Below are positions 35,123 through 43,590 of a DNA stretch of 64,000 nt, piece after piece (position 1 is the first letter of the stretch; every line of letters starts with the position of its first letter). The stretch is from DASRHT01 sp035293765. GTDB lineage: Bacteria > Chloroflexota > Ktedonobacteria > Ktedonobacterales > Ktedonobacteraceae. Below the pieces are notes generated by a model. The model had not been told where the DNA came from. It searched no databases and worked only from the letters and a program-made list of their open reading frames with translations. Position numbers and translations under genes: made by a program. Location of the stretch: assembly GCA_035293765.1 (NCBI GenBank), contig DATGMF010000084.1:15450-79449 (forward strand), read 5' to 3'.

Positions 35123-35341
35123 ACTCCCTCCTGATGCTATTTCCGCTCTACCACTTCTATACCGCCCATTTTGAATAAAGCGGAAAATGTTGTAGATGGA
35201 TGTTGCGAAGTAGTTGTAGTATGGGGAGGCAGGCAAGCGCGTAAGGAAAAATGAGCTATCGCAGCTTCCCTTTATGCCTGTTATAATCCAGGTAGATAGG
35301 ATCATGACCTTTTTGAAGTAATGTGGTTTTGGGGGATGCTA

Positions 35342-36295
35342 ATGGATTTTGAGCAACAAAAACAGCCTCAGTCTTATGATTCAAGCCTAAAAGCACTGGT
35401 GCAGCAACAGGCTTCTGATATTTTGCCTCTATTCTTACCAGGAGCCATTTATGAGGAAACGCTGAACGTCGAGATCATCAGGCCGACAATGCGAGCGGAT
35501 AAGGTCTACAAAGTGGGATACAGGGACAGGGAGCATATTCTGCATCTAGAGTTTGAGTCGGGTGCAGATAGCCATATGTGTTCTCGTTTGTTAGCCTACA
35601 ATTCGATGCTTTACCTGGATCATCACCTGCCGGTAATCTCAATGATTATTTATCCGTTTCGGACAAAAATGGCGGAATCCCCATTGCTCGTGATGAGCGG
35701 GGAAGAAGCTATTGTTACTTTCAACTTTTTGAAATTACCGTTATTTCTGCAGGATGCAGAATACTATGTACGTGAGCATGTATCATGCATGTATCCATTG
35801 CTGCCCACGATGCGCAATGTCGATCATAGACTGATGCAGCGGGTCATGGATGAACTGAAAGAACTGTACAGGGATGACGAGGTGACTTTGGCTCAACAGT
35901 TGGTATGGATGGAGCTTTTACTGAAGCGGACGGATACTGTGCCAGTAAAAGAGAAAAAGAAAATCTGGAGGAGCATAAAAATGTACGATCCTTTATGGGA
36001 AGAACATCCCAAAGTGCGGCAGATACGAGCGGAAAGCAAAGCGGAGGGCAAAGCAGAAGGGAAAGCGGAGGGCAAAGCAGAAGGCATTGTTCAGGGAGAG
36101 CTTCTGGCGCTGCGAAGGCTGCTGGTGAACATTGTAAAGACGCGTTTCCCGGCATTGGTTGAAGTAGCGCAGAGGGAGGCCGGGCAGATTAAAGACCCTG
36201 AACTGTTGGATTTGTTGATACAAAAGATAGTTGCTACCCAGGATGAGCGTGCAGCTTGCTGGCTGCTAACTGTACGCGATTTTGAACGCTCATAG
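35342..36295 (+). CDS. Rpn family (PD-(D/E)XK) nuclease-like protein
   Basis: A protein of 317 residues (an ATG seven codons earlier is possible). The N-terminal domain matches Rpn/putative-transposase proteins: VYKVGYRDREHILHLEFES contains the acidic/Q-x-K-like nuclease core as ILHLEFES. A middle helical part follows, then four exact KAEG repeats (36038-36085). The last 55 residues repeat the domain of the divergent gene at 34781. Rpn proteins promote recombination or act as DNA-cleaving toxins; activity here is inferred only. A TATAAT preceded by TGT lies at 35282-35287. Its end overlaps the converging gene by six bases. Confidence 0.8.
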   Translation: MDFEQQKQPQSYDSSLKALVQQQASDILPLFLPGAIYEETLNVEIIRPTMRADKVYKVGYRDREHILHLEFESGADSHMCSRLLAYNSMLYLDHHLPVISMIIYPFRTKMAESPLLVMSGEEAIVTFNFLKLPLFLQDAEYYVREHVSCMYPLLPTMRNVDHRLMQRVMDELKELYRDDEVTLAQQLVWMELLLKRTDTVPVKEKKKIWRSIKMYDPLWEEHPKVRQIRAESKAEGKAEGKAEGKAEGIVQGELLALRRLLVNIVKTRFPALVEVAQREAGQIKDPELLDLLIQKIVATQDERAACWLLTVRDFERS

Positions 36296-37117
36296 CGCAG
36301 CTTTTTTCACGACGAATACCAGCTCCGTCGGGAACGCGATACGCTGCACGTCCCAGGGGTCGTTGCGTATCAGCTCCCGGAAATGCGCTTCATAGTGGGC
36401 GGTCATCCCTTTGCTGTGGCCGCCCAGGCTGTGTACCGGGAATGAGACGATAAGATACCTGGCGTTTAGTGCGTGCAACAGGTGATATCCGGCCTGCCTG
36501 TCCACCTGCTCCAGGCATGGTAGCGTTTTGAGCACCAGCGCGAGATCAACCTGCTGTGTGGGGCACGCCTGGATAATATCGCATTGCTGAACAAAACTCT
36601 TGACTGGCATGAGGGTGAGAGCGTCGGCAAGAAAGTCTAGCATGCTCCGGTAAATATCACAGGCGTAATACTGCGCATCTGCTTCCAGTGGCATCCAGGG
36701 AATGGCAAGCGGGTTGAGGCCGCAGGCGACATCGATGACACTGCGAATGGGCGGAAGGTCGGCCAGGATGGTGGCATAGAACCGGTCCAGGATGGAGAGG
36801 CGTTCCTTTGTGGAGGCATGATGGCTCATAATCGTCCTGCAAGCTTGCTGCAAAGTTGCTCTATCGCCTGTCCGGGCCGCTGCTTGCAGCTCGTCAAGCC
36901 AGCGGCTGTAATCATGGCGGCCAGCGAAATACGCTCCTCCGATCTGGTGTAGCTTGTTGCGCGTGCTTTTTAGCGCCTCCTTAAAGCTGCGTCGTTTTGC
37001 CAGCTCCTGCGCGCCGATGCGCCTGATCAGATCCAGACTGATGTCGCTGTATTTGGGGCTGGCGCTAACATCGTTGATCAGCCTTTCAAGCTGGGTTTGC
37101 TGATCAGTGGGGAGCAT
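36290..37117 (-). CDS. 16S rRNA (guanine-1405-N7)-methyltransferase-like protein (FmrO/ArmA/Rmt type)
   Basis: A protein of 275 residues. SPKYSDISLDLIRRI, KLHQIGGAYF, HHASTKERLSILDRFY, IDVACGLNPLAIPWMP and SFPVHSLGGHSKGM are hallmarks of the family that methylates N7 of G1405 in 16S rRNA and gives high-level resistance to 4,6-disubstituted aminoglycosides. The SAM site is DVACGLNPLA. The gene overlaps the stop of the TGT-like gene by 14 bases, so both may form an RNA-modification operon. Activity and target are inferred from the family; no aminoglycoside biosynthesis gene is in the window. Confidence 0.85.
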   Translation of the reverse strand: MLPTDQQTQLERLINDVSASPKYSDISLDLIRRIGAQELAKRRSFKEALKSTRNKLHQIGGAYFAGRHDYSRWLDELQAAARTGDRATLQQACRTIMSHHASTKERLSILDRFYATILADLPPIRSVIDVACGLNPLAIPWMPLEADAQYYACDIYRSMLDFLADALTLMPVKSFVQQCDIIQACPTQQVDLALVLKTLPCLEQVDRQAGYHLLHALNARYLIVSFPVHSLGGHSKGMTAHYEAHFRELIRNDPWDVQRIAFPTELVFVVKKAAL

Positions 37118-38246
37118 GGTAGCAGGCTCTCAGTCGTTGGGCCAGCATAGTCATAAATCTAAGATTGTGGAGCGTCGCCAGGCGCAGAAACAGCCCATCA
37201 TTGATTTTGAAAAGGTGATGCAAGTAGCCGAGTGAGTAATGCGTGCAGCACAGGCAATCGCACACGCTGGATACGGGCGCATCATTTTTAATATATTTGT
37301 CGTCGTTGACGTAAATATAGGAAAACCATTTTTCATCGAAATTAGAGGCGTCAGCGTTAGTGAAGGCATAGAGCCGTCCGTGGCGCGCATCTCGCGTGGG
37401 CATGGCGCTATCGAAAAGGCCGTAGCCGATGCGAGTGCATTCCGTAATATTGGCGGGATGGCCCACTCCCAGAGCATGCATAGGATATGAGGCTGGCACC
37501 AGTTCGCGGGTGTAAGTGATCATATCGGTCAGCAGCTTTCCCTCGTGGTCCAGCGGCCAGCCTCCATAGCCGAAGCCATCGAAGCCGATGTCTAACAGCG
37601 CCTCAGCGCAACGCCTGCGCAGTTCAAGCGATCCGCCTCCCTGGATTACTGCGAACAGTAGAGGCTGCTTCTCAGGCGAAAAGCGCTTCTGATCAACGAC
37701 GCGTTGGAACTCTTTTTTACAGCGTTTCGCCCAGTTGATGGTATGGGCAACCGCCTCCTCCTGAACCGCGAACGGAGCATCGACATGCGTGCAATAATCG
37801 AGGCACATGACGATATCGGCACCATAGCTAATCTGCAACTGAACGGCTTTTTCAGGCGTGAGATGGAATTTACGGTCAGAACCTTCGGGCTTGAAGGTGA
37901 TACCATCGTTGTCCAGACTGCCAAAGCGAGCATTTTGTTGAATCAGCGAGTATGCCTGAAAACCTCCGGAATCAGTGATGATGGGACGCTGCCACGCGCT
38001 CATTGTATGCAGACCGCCCAGCGCCTGGATCGTTGATGAACCGGGGCGCTGCATCAGATGAAAGGTATTCATCACCACAGCCTGTACCTCACAGCCTGCG
38101 AGATCGGTGGCATCGACCGAACGCACCACTCCTAGCGTTGCGTCCGGCATAAAAGCGGGGAGCTGCAACCTGCCATGTGGCAATTGCAAGTCATGTGATT
38201 GTCTGGATGGCTCTGATGCGCTCTCGCCGGATGTGGGTATATCCAT
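37104..38246 (-). CDS. Divergent tRNA-guanine transglycosylase family protein
   Basis: A protein of 380 residues, normal for bacterial TGT. The catalytic aspartate contexts ITDSGGFQAYSL and GLFDSAMPTRDARHG are kept, and a zinc site CDCLCC with a following HH is present. The usual GG-L-x-V-G-E substrate loop is replaced by GGWPLDHEG, and the segment normally reading IVQGG is AVIQGGG. TGT enzymes swap guanine-34 for preQ1 (queuosine pathway); this variant may prefer another base or RNA. AGAAGGAGC precedes the ATG. It is upstream of and overlaps the 16S rRNA methyltransferase-like gene. Confidence 0.8.
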   Translation of the reverse strand: MDIPTSGESASEPSRQSHDLQLPHGRLQLPAFMPDATLGVVRSVDATDLAGCEVQAVVMNTFHLMQRPGSSTIQALGGLHTMSAWQRPIITDSGGFQAYSLIQQNARFGSLDNDGITFKPEGSDRKFHLTPEKAVQLQISYGADIVMCLDYCTHVDAPFAVQEEAVAHTINWAKRCKKEFQRVVDQKRFSPEKQPLLFAVIQGGGSLELRRRCAEALLDIGFDGFGYGGWPLDHEGKLLTDMITYTRELVPASYPMHALGVGHPANITECTRIGYGLFDSAMPTRDARHGRLYAFTNADASNFDEKWFSYIYVNDDKYIKNDAPVSSVCDCLCCTHYSLGYLHHLFKINDGLFLRLATLHNLRFMTMLAQRLRACYHAPH

Positions 38247-38355
38247 GCCGCTCCTTCTAACTGGCTCTTTATACGTCCAAGAGTTATCGCTATTCTATCA
38301 AGCGCAGATGCAGATAGCAATATTCTGGCCCTTGATGGCAGGGCTGAGAATTTAT

Positions 38356-38384
38356 GGACAGTCATACATAAAACACGTACAATA
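38356..38384 (+). promoter_or_regulatory. Candidate promoter of tldD-pmbA
   Basis: TGGACA (38356-38361), a 17-bp spacer and TACAAT (38379-38384) lie 41 bp before the tldD start, in the gap between it and the TGT-like gene. Confidence 0.6.
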
Positions 38385-38425
38385 GAGCGTAGTGATAGTA
38401 AAACTATAGAAGAAAGAGTGTATGC

Positions 38426-39883
38426 ATGCGTGAATTAGCAATCAGGGCTATCAATGTTGCTCAGCAGCTTGGTGCCAGCTATGTTGATGTGCGCGTTATG
38501 GAGCGTACAACTGAGGGGATTGAGGTCAAAAATGGACGCGTGGAAGGTGTCTCAAGTGGCGCCAGCAGCGGCTTTAATGTACGAGTCATTGTAAACGGGG
38601 CCTGGGGTTTTGCCAGTAGCGCCAGCATGGATATGGCGGAGGCGGATCGCGTGGCAGGACAGGCTGTGCAGATAGCGCGTGCCAGCGCACTGGTCGCGGG
38701 CGAACCGGTACTTCTTTCGCCGCTGACACCACAAAAGGGCACGTATCGCACGCCAATGAAGGTCGATCCTTTTGCCGTCCCTTTAAACCAGAAAGTGCAG
38801 TTGCTGCTTGACGCGGATGCCGCTATGCGCAGCGTTAAAGGTGTATCTTTGACCAATGCGATGATGGAATATGCGCGCGAACGTAAAATTTTTATGAGCT
38901 CGGAGGGCAGCGAGGTCGAGCAGGAATTATACGATACCGGTGCAGCAATCAGCGCCAGCGCGGTTGATCCTGAGAGCAGCGAGATTCAGACCCGTTCTTA
39001 TCCCAACTCCTTTGGGCGGCAAGCCGGTACCTCCGGCTACGAATTTATCGAGGCAATGGATCTGGTCAAACACGGCGCTCGCGTTGGCGAAGAGGCTGTG
39101 CGCCTGCTGGCAGCTCCTCAATGTCCCGGCGGCATCATGACGGTTATTCTTGATGGGCCACAGACCGCTCTCCAGATCCACGAGTCATGCGGGCACCCGA
39201 TTGAACTGGACCGCGTGCTGGGGATGGAGGCGGGCTTTGTGGGCAAAAGTTTCCTGACTCTGGACAAATTAAACGGGCAATATCGCTATGGTTCGGAAAT
39301 TGTAAATATAACAGCCGACGCCACTATTCCAGGCGCGCTGGGAACTTTCGGTTGGGACGATGAAGGGGTGCCAGCGCAGCGCACACCGATTGTTAGCAGC
39401 GGACTTTTTACAGGGTATCTTATGTCGCGTGATACCGCTCCCCTGATAGGCATGAGCAGCAACGGCTGTGTGCGGGCTGATGGGTGGAATCGTCTGCCAA
39501 TGATTCGCATGACCAATGTGAGCCTTGAGCCGGGCACCTGGAAGTTTGACGACTTGATTGCCGATACCGACGATGGCCTGTATATGAGCATTAATAAAAG
39601 CTGGAGCATTGATGATCGCCGCCTCAACTTCCAGTTCGGCGTAGAGTTGGCGTATGAGATTAAAAATGGTAAGCTTGGGCGCCTCTTCAAAAACGCCACC
39701 TATACGGGTATTACTCCGCAATTCTGGGGTTCGTGCGATGCCATCTGTGGGCCTGCCGAATGGACGGTGTGGGGAACGCCTAATTGTGGGAAGGGCGAGC
39801 CGATGCAGGTTATGCGCACGGGACATGGTGCCGCGCCTGCTCGTTTTCGCAATGTGCAGGTCGGCGTGGGTCGCTGGTCGTAG
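38426..39883 (+). CDS. tldD: TldD family metalloprotease
   Basis: A protein of 485 residues. The zinc motif HESCGHPIELDR has the HExxxH form of TldD. The N-terminal YVDVRVMERTTEGIEVKNGRV and the C-terminal GHGAAPARFRNVQVGVG also match. TldD forms a heterodimer with PmbA/TldE and cuts small peptides, including antibiotic precursors. The partner gene follows 24 bp later. Confidence 0.93.
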   Translation: MRELAIRAINVAQQLGASYVDVRVMERTTEGIEVKNGRVEGVSSGASSGFNVRVIVNGAWGFASSASMDMAEADRVAGQAVQIARASALVAGEPVLLSPLTPQKGTYRTPMKVDPFAVPLNQKVQLLLDADAAMRSVKGVSLTNAMMEYARERKIFMSSEGSEVEQELYDTGAAISASAVDPESSEIQTRSYPNSFGRQAGTSGYEFIEAMDLVKHGARVGEEAVRLLAAPQCPGGIMTVILDGPQTALQIHESCGHPIELDRVLGMEAGFVGKSFLTLDKLNGQYRYGSEIVNITADATIPGALGTFGWDDEGVPAQRTPIVSSGLFTGYLMSRDTAPLIGMSSNGCVRADGWNRLPMIRMTNVSLEPGTWKFDDLIADTDDGLYMSINKSWSIDDRRLNFQFGVELAYEIKNGKLGRLFKNATYTGITPQFWGSCDAICGPAEWTVWGTPNCGKGEPMQVMRTGHGAAPARFRNVQVGVGRWS

Positions 39884-39907
39884 TTTATGAAAGAAAGGCA
39901 GTAGAAG

Positions 39908-41248
39908 ATGTATTTTGATGAGACGAGCGTCCAGGCACTTTTAAAAAAAGCGTTAAGCTATTCTCAGGCGGAGCAGACAGAAGTGGTCTATCAGGGGACG
40001 CAGAGCGCGCTGACCCGTTTTGCCAATAACCATATTCATCAGAATGTAGCGGAAAACAATCATGAGCTGCGGGTGCGGGCCGTCGTGGGGAAGAGGGTCG
40101 GCGTGGCGATCACCAATCGTCTGGATGACGATTCGCTGCGGCGAGTGACAGAACAGGCTTTGGAGATTGCTCGTATTCAGCCCGAGAATCCAGAATTCCA
40201 CTCTCTGCCTGCCCCGCAACCAATTGTCCAGGCGTCTGGATATAGTCCGCGCACGGCGCAATTCTCGCCCGAAGAGCGGGCACGCAGCGTTGGAGTAATC
40301 GTAAAGCTGGCGAAAGAGCAAGGGTTGGAGTCGGCGGGCGCTTTCTCGACCAATACCTATCAACTGGCTATAGCCAACTCTCTAGGTATCTTTGCCTACG
40401 AGCCACGCACTGAAGCCGAGTGCCATACGGTGGTCATGGCGGATGAACAGGGGTCCGGCTATACGCAGCGCATGGCAACCGATGCCTCGACCATCGATTT
40501 TGAAGCGATGGCGCGCGAGGCTGTAGGGAAGGCGCAGCGTAGCCGCAATCCCGCATCTATCCCCCTGGGTGAGTATCAGGTCGTACTGGACGCCTATGCT
40601 GTAGCCGATATGCTGCAAAACCTGGTCTTTATGGGACTGTCCGCCACCGATGTGCAGGAAGAGCGCAGCTTTATGAACGGCCAGTTTGGTAAGCAAATTG
40701 CTGCCCCATCGGTCACCATTTACGATGACGGTTACGACCCCGCCGGACTCCCTCAGGCTTTTGACTTCGAGGGAGTGCCGAAGCAGCGCGTGATGATGAT
40801 CGACCGTGGCATTGCTAACGCTGTAGTGTACGATTCCTTTACAGCCGCTCGCGAAGGCAAGCCGAACACGGGCCACGCCTTGCCCGCGCCTAATGTCATG
40901 GGTCCGATGCCATTGAATACCATGATGATGGCGGGCGATGCCAGCCTGGAGGAGCTGATCAGAGGCGTTGACAGAGGGTTGTACGTAACGCGTTTCCACT
41001 ATACAAACACCGTTCATCCGGTCAAAACGCTCTTTACAGGTATGACGCGCGACGGGACGTTTCTGATCGAGAACGGCGAGCTGACGCGCCCGGTCAAAAA
41101 TCTACGCTTCACCCAGAGCATCCTTGAGGCTCTGAGCCATGTGCAGGCTATTGGCCGTGAGCGCATCCAATGCACGGACTATCTCCCCGTGGTGGCTCCT
41201 GCTTTGCGGACTGCTAAATTCAATTTTACCGGTATTACTGGCGAATAG
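39908..41248 (+). CDS. pmbA: TldE/PmbA family protein
   Basis: A protein of 446 residues with the PmbA/TldE fold, including RFANNHIHQNVAENN and GYDPAGLPQAFDFEGVPK. It lacks the HExxxH motif found in tldD, as expected for the non-catalytic partner. A good terminator follows. Confidence 0.92.
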   Translation: MYFDETSVQALLKKALSYSQAEQTEVVYQGTQSALTRFANNHIHQNVAENNHELRVRAVVGKRVGVAITNRLDDDSLRRVTEQALEIARIQPENPEFHSLPAPQPIVQASGYSPRTAQFSPEERARSVGVIVKLAKEQGLESAGAFSTNTYQLAIANSLGIFAYEPRTEAECHTVVMADEQGSGYTQRMATDASTIDFEAMAREAVGKAQRSRNPASIPLGEYQVVLDAYAVADMLQNLVFMGLSATDVQEERSFMNGQFGKQIAAPSVTIYDDGYDPAGLPQAFDFEGVPKQRVMMIDRGIANAVVYDSFTAAREGKPNTGHALPAPNVMGPMPLNTMMMAGDASLEELIRGVDRGLYVTRFHYTNTVHPVKTLFTGMTRDGTFLIENGELTRPVKNLRFTQSILEALSHVQAIGRERIQCTDYLPVVAPALRTAKFNFTGITGE

Positions 41249-41268
41249 CGCGCTCTCCGCATCTCATC

Positions 41269-41309
41269 TCCCTGATAATGCTTCTGCACTATCAGGGAAT
41301 GTTTTTTGA
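41269..41309 (+). terminator. Intrinsic terminator after pmbA
   Basis: A 9-bp perfect stem (TCCCTGATA at 41269-41277 and its complement at 41290-41298) is followed by ATGTTTTTTG. Confidence 0.85.
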
Positions 41310-41427
41310 CAGCTATTGTCAGCTAATTGGGATATTCCTGTTACAACTTGCCTCATTGTAACGTCAAGAATTGTGAGATAATAGACTCATCAACTCGCAA
41401 TTTATCACGTCAGGAGGCATAAAGTAT

Positions 41428-41988
41428 ATGCAGCTCAGCTTGATTGATATCCTCTTTCTGGTCACCGTCGCCCTGCTCGTCTTCAATGGCCTGCGCAATG
41501 GGGCGGTGATTAGCCTTGTCAACATGATTGGCATTCCGCTTGGCATTGGAGTGGCAATCATCTTTGGTCCCTCCTTTACCGCGCTCCTAGCCTCCAACAA
41601 CCTGCCCGCCGTTCCCCTCATCTCCTATGCTGCGCTTTTCCTGGGGACGGTGATGGTATTACATATTATTGGCACCATTGTGCGGGGAATTGTGCATAAG
41701 ATCCCGTTAATCAACATGGGAGATTCGCTGATCGGTGGAGTGTTAGGCTTTGTAGAAGCATGGCTGATCTGGCTGATATTATTAATCGTGCTGGGGACCT
41801 TCCTCGGCAGTTTGCAGAACACGATAGATCAGGGGTCGCGTATTCTTCCGGGGCTCAACATTCAGGTAGACCAGTTGAAAGCCTGGCATGACTTTTACAA
41901 TGGAGCTGTAACCAATAGTCTTTTTGCCAAAGTCAATGGCTTTTTTGTCAAAGAACTGCCCAACTTGCCGAAACTTCCACAAGGCTAG
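41428..41988 (+). CDS. CvpA family membrane protein
   Basis: A protein of 186 residues with four membrane helices. The start region LIDILFLVTVALLVFNGLRN and the glycine between helices 3 and 4 (LIGGVLGFVEA) match CvpA, a family named for colicin V production and linked to envelope stress. CAGGAGG lies before the ATG. A possible promoter is TTGTAA (41356-41361) and TAATAG (41379-41384). Confidence 0.85.
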   Translation: MQLSLIDILFLVTVALLVFNGLRNGAVISLVNMIGIPLGIGVAIIFGPSFTALLASNNLPAVPLISYAALFLGTVMVLHIIGTIVRGIVHKIPLINMGDSLIGGVLGFVEAWLIWLILLIVLGTFLGSLQNTIDQGSRILPGLNIQVDQLKAWHDFYNGAVTNSLFAKVNGFFVKELPNLPKLPQG

Positions 41989-42100
41989 CTGAACTTGCGT
42001 TCCCCTGGTTTGCTAGATACAATACATATTATGAGTGTTTTCTGCTGAAAGAAATTAGGAGGGAATTACGACCAGGCAAGATCGTCTCGTTGACACGGGC

Positions 42101-43420
42101 GTGAATCGAGGCCCGGAGCGTGCCTATCTGATCGCGGTAGATGCCAGCGATCATGATCGTTTATGGAGCGTTGAAGACTCGGTGAGCGAGCTGGGATTGC
42201 TGGCACGGACGGCAGGGGCAACAGTGGTGGGAACAATCATTCAGAGGCTCCCTCACCCCGATGGCGCGACCTATGTCGGGAAAGGCCGTGCGCAAGAACT
42301 GAGAGATCTGGAGAAACAACTGAGTTTTGATCTGGTTGTCTGTGATGATGAACTGACGCCGACGCAGCAGCGCAATCTGGAGAAGCTGCTGAACGTGCGC
42401 GTTGTGGACCGAACGGCGCTGATCCTTGATATTTTTGCTCAGCATGCCCGCACACGCGAAGGACGTTTGCAGGTTGAACTGGCGCAGCTCGAATATCGCT
42501 TACCCCGTCTGGCCGGTCGTGATACCGACTATTCGCGCCAGGCTGGCGGCTCGCGCGCAGCAAGCGCGGGGGGAGCCGGCGGTATCGGTGGTGCAGGTGG
42601 CGCGATTGGCGTTCGCGGCCCTGGTGAAACGAAAATCGAGATAGATCGTCGCCGCATTCGCAGCCGAATCGCGGATCTAAAAGAAGATATCGAAGAAGTA
42701 CGCGCGCAACGTGCCGTTTATCGGCGGCGGCGGTCCGCTCAGGCTATTCCCATTGTTGCTCTTGTGGGCTATACTAATGCTGGAAAATCTACCCTGTTCA
42801 ATGCCCTGACCGAGGCCGGGGTACTGGTAGAAGATCAGCTCTTTGCTACTCTCGATCCGGTGACGCGCCATGTGGTGCTGCCAGGCAATCAAGAGGCGCT
42901 CATCACTGATACGGTTGGTTTTATCCAGAAGTTGCCCACAAAACTGATCGCCGCTTTTCGCGCCACCCTTGAAGAGGTGATTGAGGCTGATATTTTGCTG
43001 GAGGTAGTAGATAGCAGCCACGAGAACGCCATTGAGCAGAGCGAAACGGTAAACGATGTGCTGGACGATCTGGAGGCTGGCAAAAAGCCGCGTGTGACCG
43101 CGCTCAATAAGATTGACTTGCTTGACGATCCGGCAGAACTGGATACGACGCTCTATCCCAATGCCGTTGCTGTATCTGCCTTGAAACATATTGGGCTGGA
43201 TGCTCTGTGTGAGAAAATTGCTGAGGTGCTGGCAAAAAGTATGGACGCGATTGAGGTGTTAATTCCTTTTCACAGAGGTGAACTGGTGGAGCTTTTTCAC
43301 CGGCGAGGCCATGTAGACATGGAAGAGCATGTGCCGGGAGGCACCCTTATTGCCGGGTGTATCCCTCGTTCCCTCTATGACTATTATTCATCTTACATCG
43401 CTAATACTGTTGACGAGTAG
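42101..43420 (+). CDS. hflX: HflX GTPase
   Basis: A protein of at least 439 residues, a GTPase that splits stalled ribosomes. The HflX N-terminal domain shows YVGKGRAQEL and NLEKLLNVRVVDRTALIL. A glycine-rich linker and GPGETKIEIDRRRIR follow. The G domain shows GYTNAGKST, DTVGFIQKLP and ALNKIDLL. The GTG at 42101 is the first ordinary start in frame, but a strong AGGAGGG (42057-42063) sits 38 bp earlier, so translation may begin at the in-frame ACG at 42068 or ATT at 42065 and add 11-12 residues. Confidence 0.9.
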   Translation: MNRGPERAYLIAVDASDHDRLWSVEDSVSELGLLARTAGATVVGTIIQRLPHPDGATYVGKGRAQELRDLEKQLSFDLVVCDDELTPTQQRNLEKLLNVRVVDRTALILDIFAQHARTREGRLQVELAQLEYRLPRLAGRDTDYSRQAGGSRAASAGGAGGIGGAGGAIGVRGPGETKIEIDRRRIRSRIADLKEDIEEVRAQRAVYRRRRSAQAIPIVALVGYTNAGKSTLFNALTEAGVLVEDQLFATLDPVTRHVVLPGNQEALITDTVGFIQKLPTKLIAAFRATLEEVIEADILLEVVDSSHENAIEQSETVNDVLDDLEAGKKPRVTALNKIDLLDDPAELDTTLYPNAVAVSALKHIGLDALCEKIAEVLAKSMDAIEVLIPFHRGELVELFHRRGHVDMEEHVPGGTLIAGCIPRSLYDYYSSYIANTVDE

Positions 43421-43507
43421 GTGCCGATCAGCCCGTATTTGTCTTTAACTCTACAAATAGGCAATGACCGTGTATTGCCTAACAAGTGTCTATAAGTGCT
43501 ATGTGGC

Positions 43508-43536
43508 TTGTACAGAAGCACTGGATGTGTTATGCT
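43508..43536 (+). promoter_or_regulatory. Candidate promoter of the chemoreceptor gene
   Basis: TTGTAC (43508-43513), a 17-bp spacer and TATGCT (43531-43536) lie 54 bp before the start. A short 8-bp hairpin (TAGGCAAT at 43458-43465 with its complement at 43474-43481) after hflX may be a weak terminator. Confidence 0.45.
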
Positions 43537-43590
43537 GCTATAGATGGGCGCTTTAGCCTCTCGGGCTATTAAGGAAGCGAGAAGTGGTCT

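Noticed and set aside
36038..36085. Short tandem repeats as a CRISPR array
   Set aside because: The 12-bp units are in frame, have no spacers, and encode KAEG repeats within a protein.
40382..41017. 211-codon minus-strand open frame
   Set aside because: It is antisense to pmbA and shows no family motif or ribosome site.
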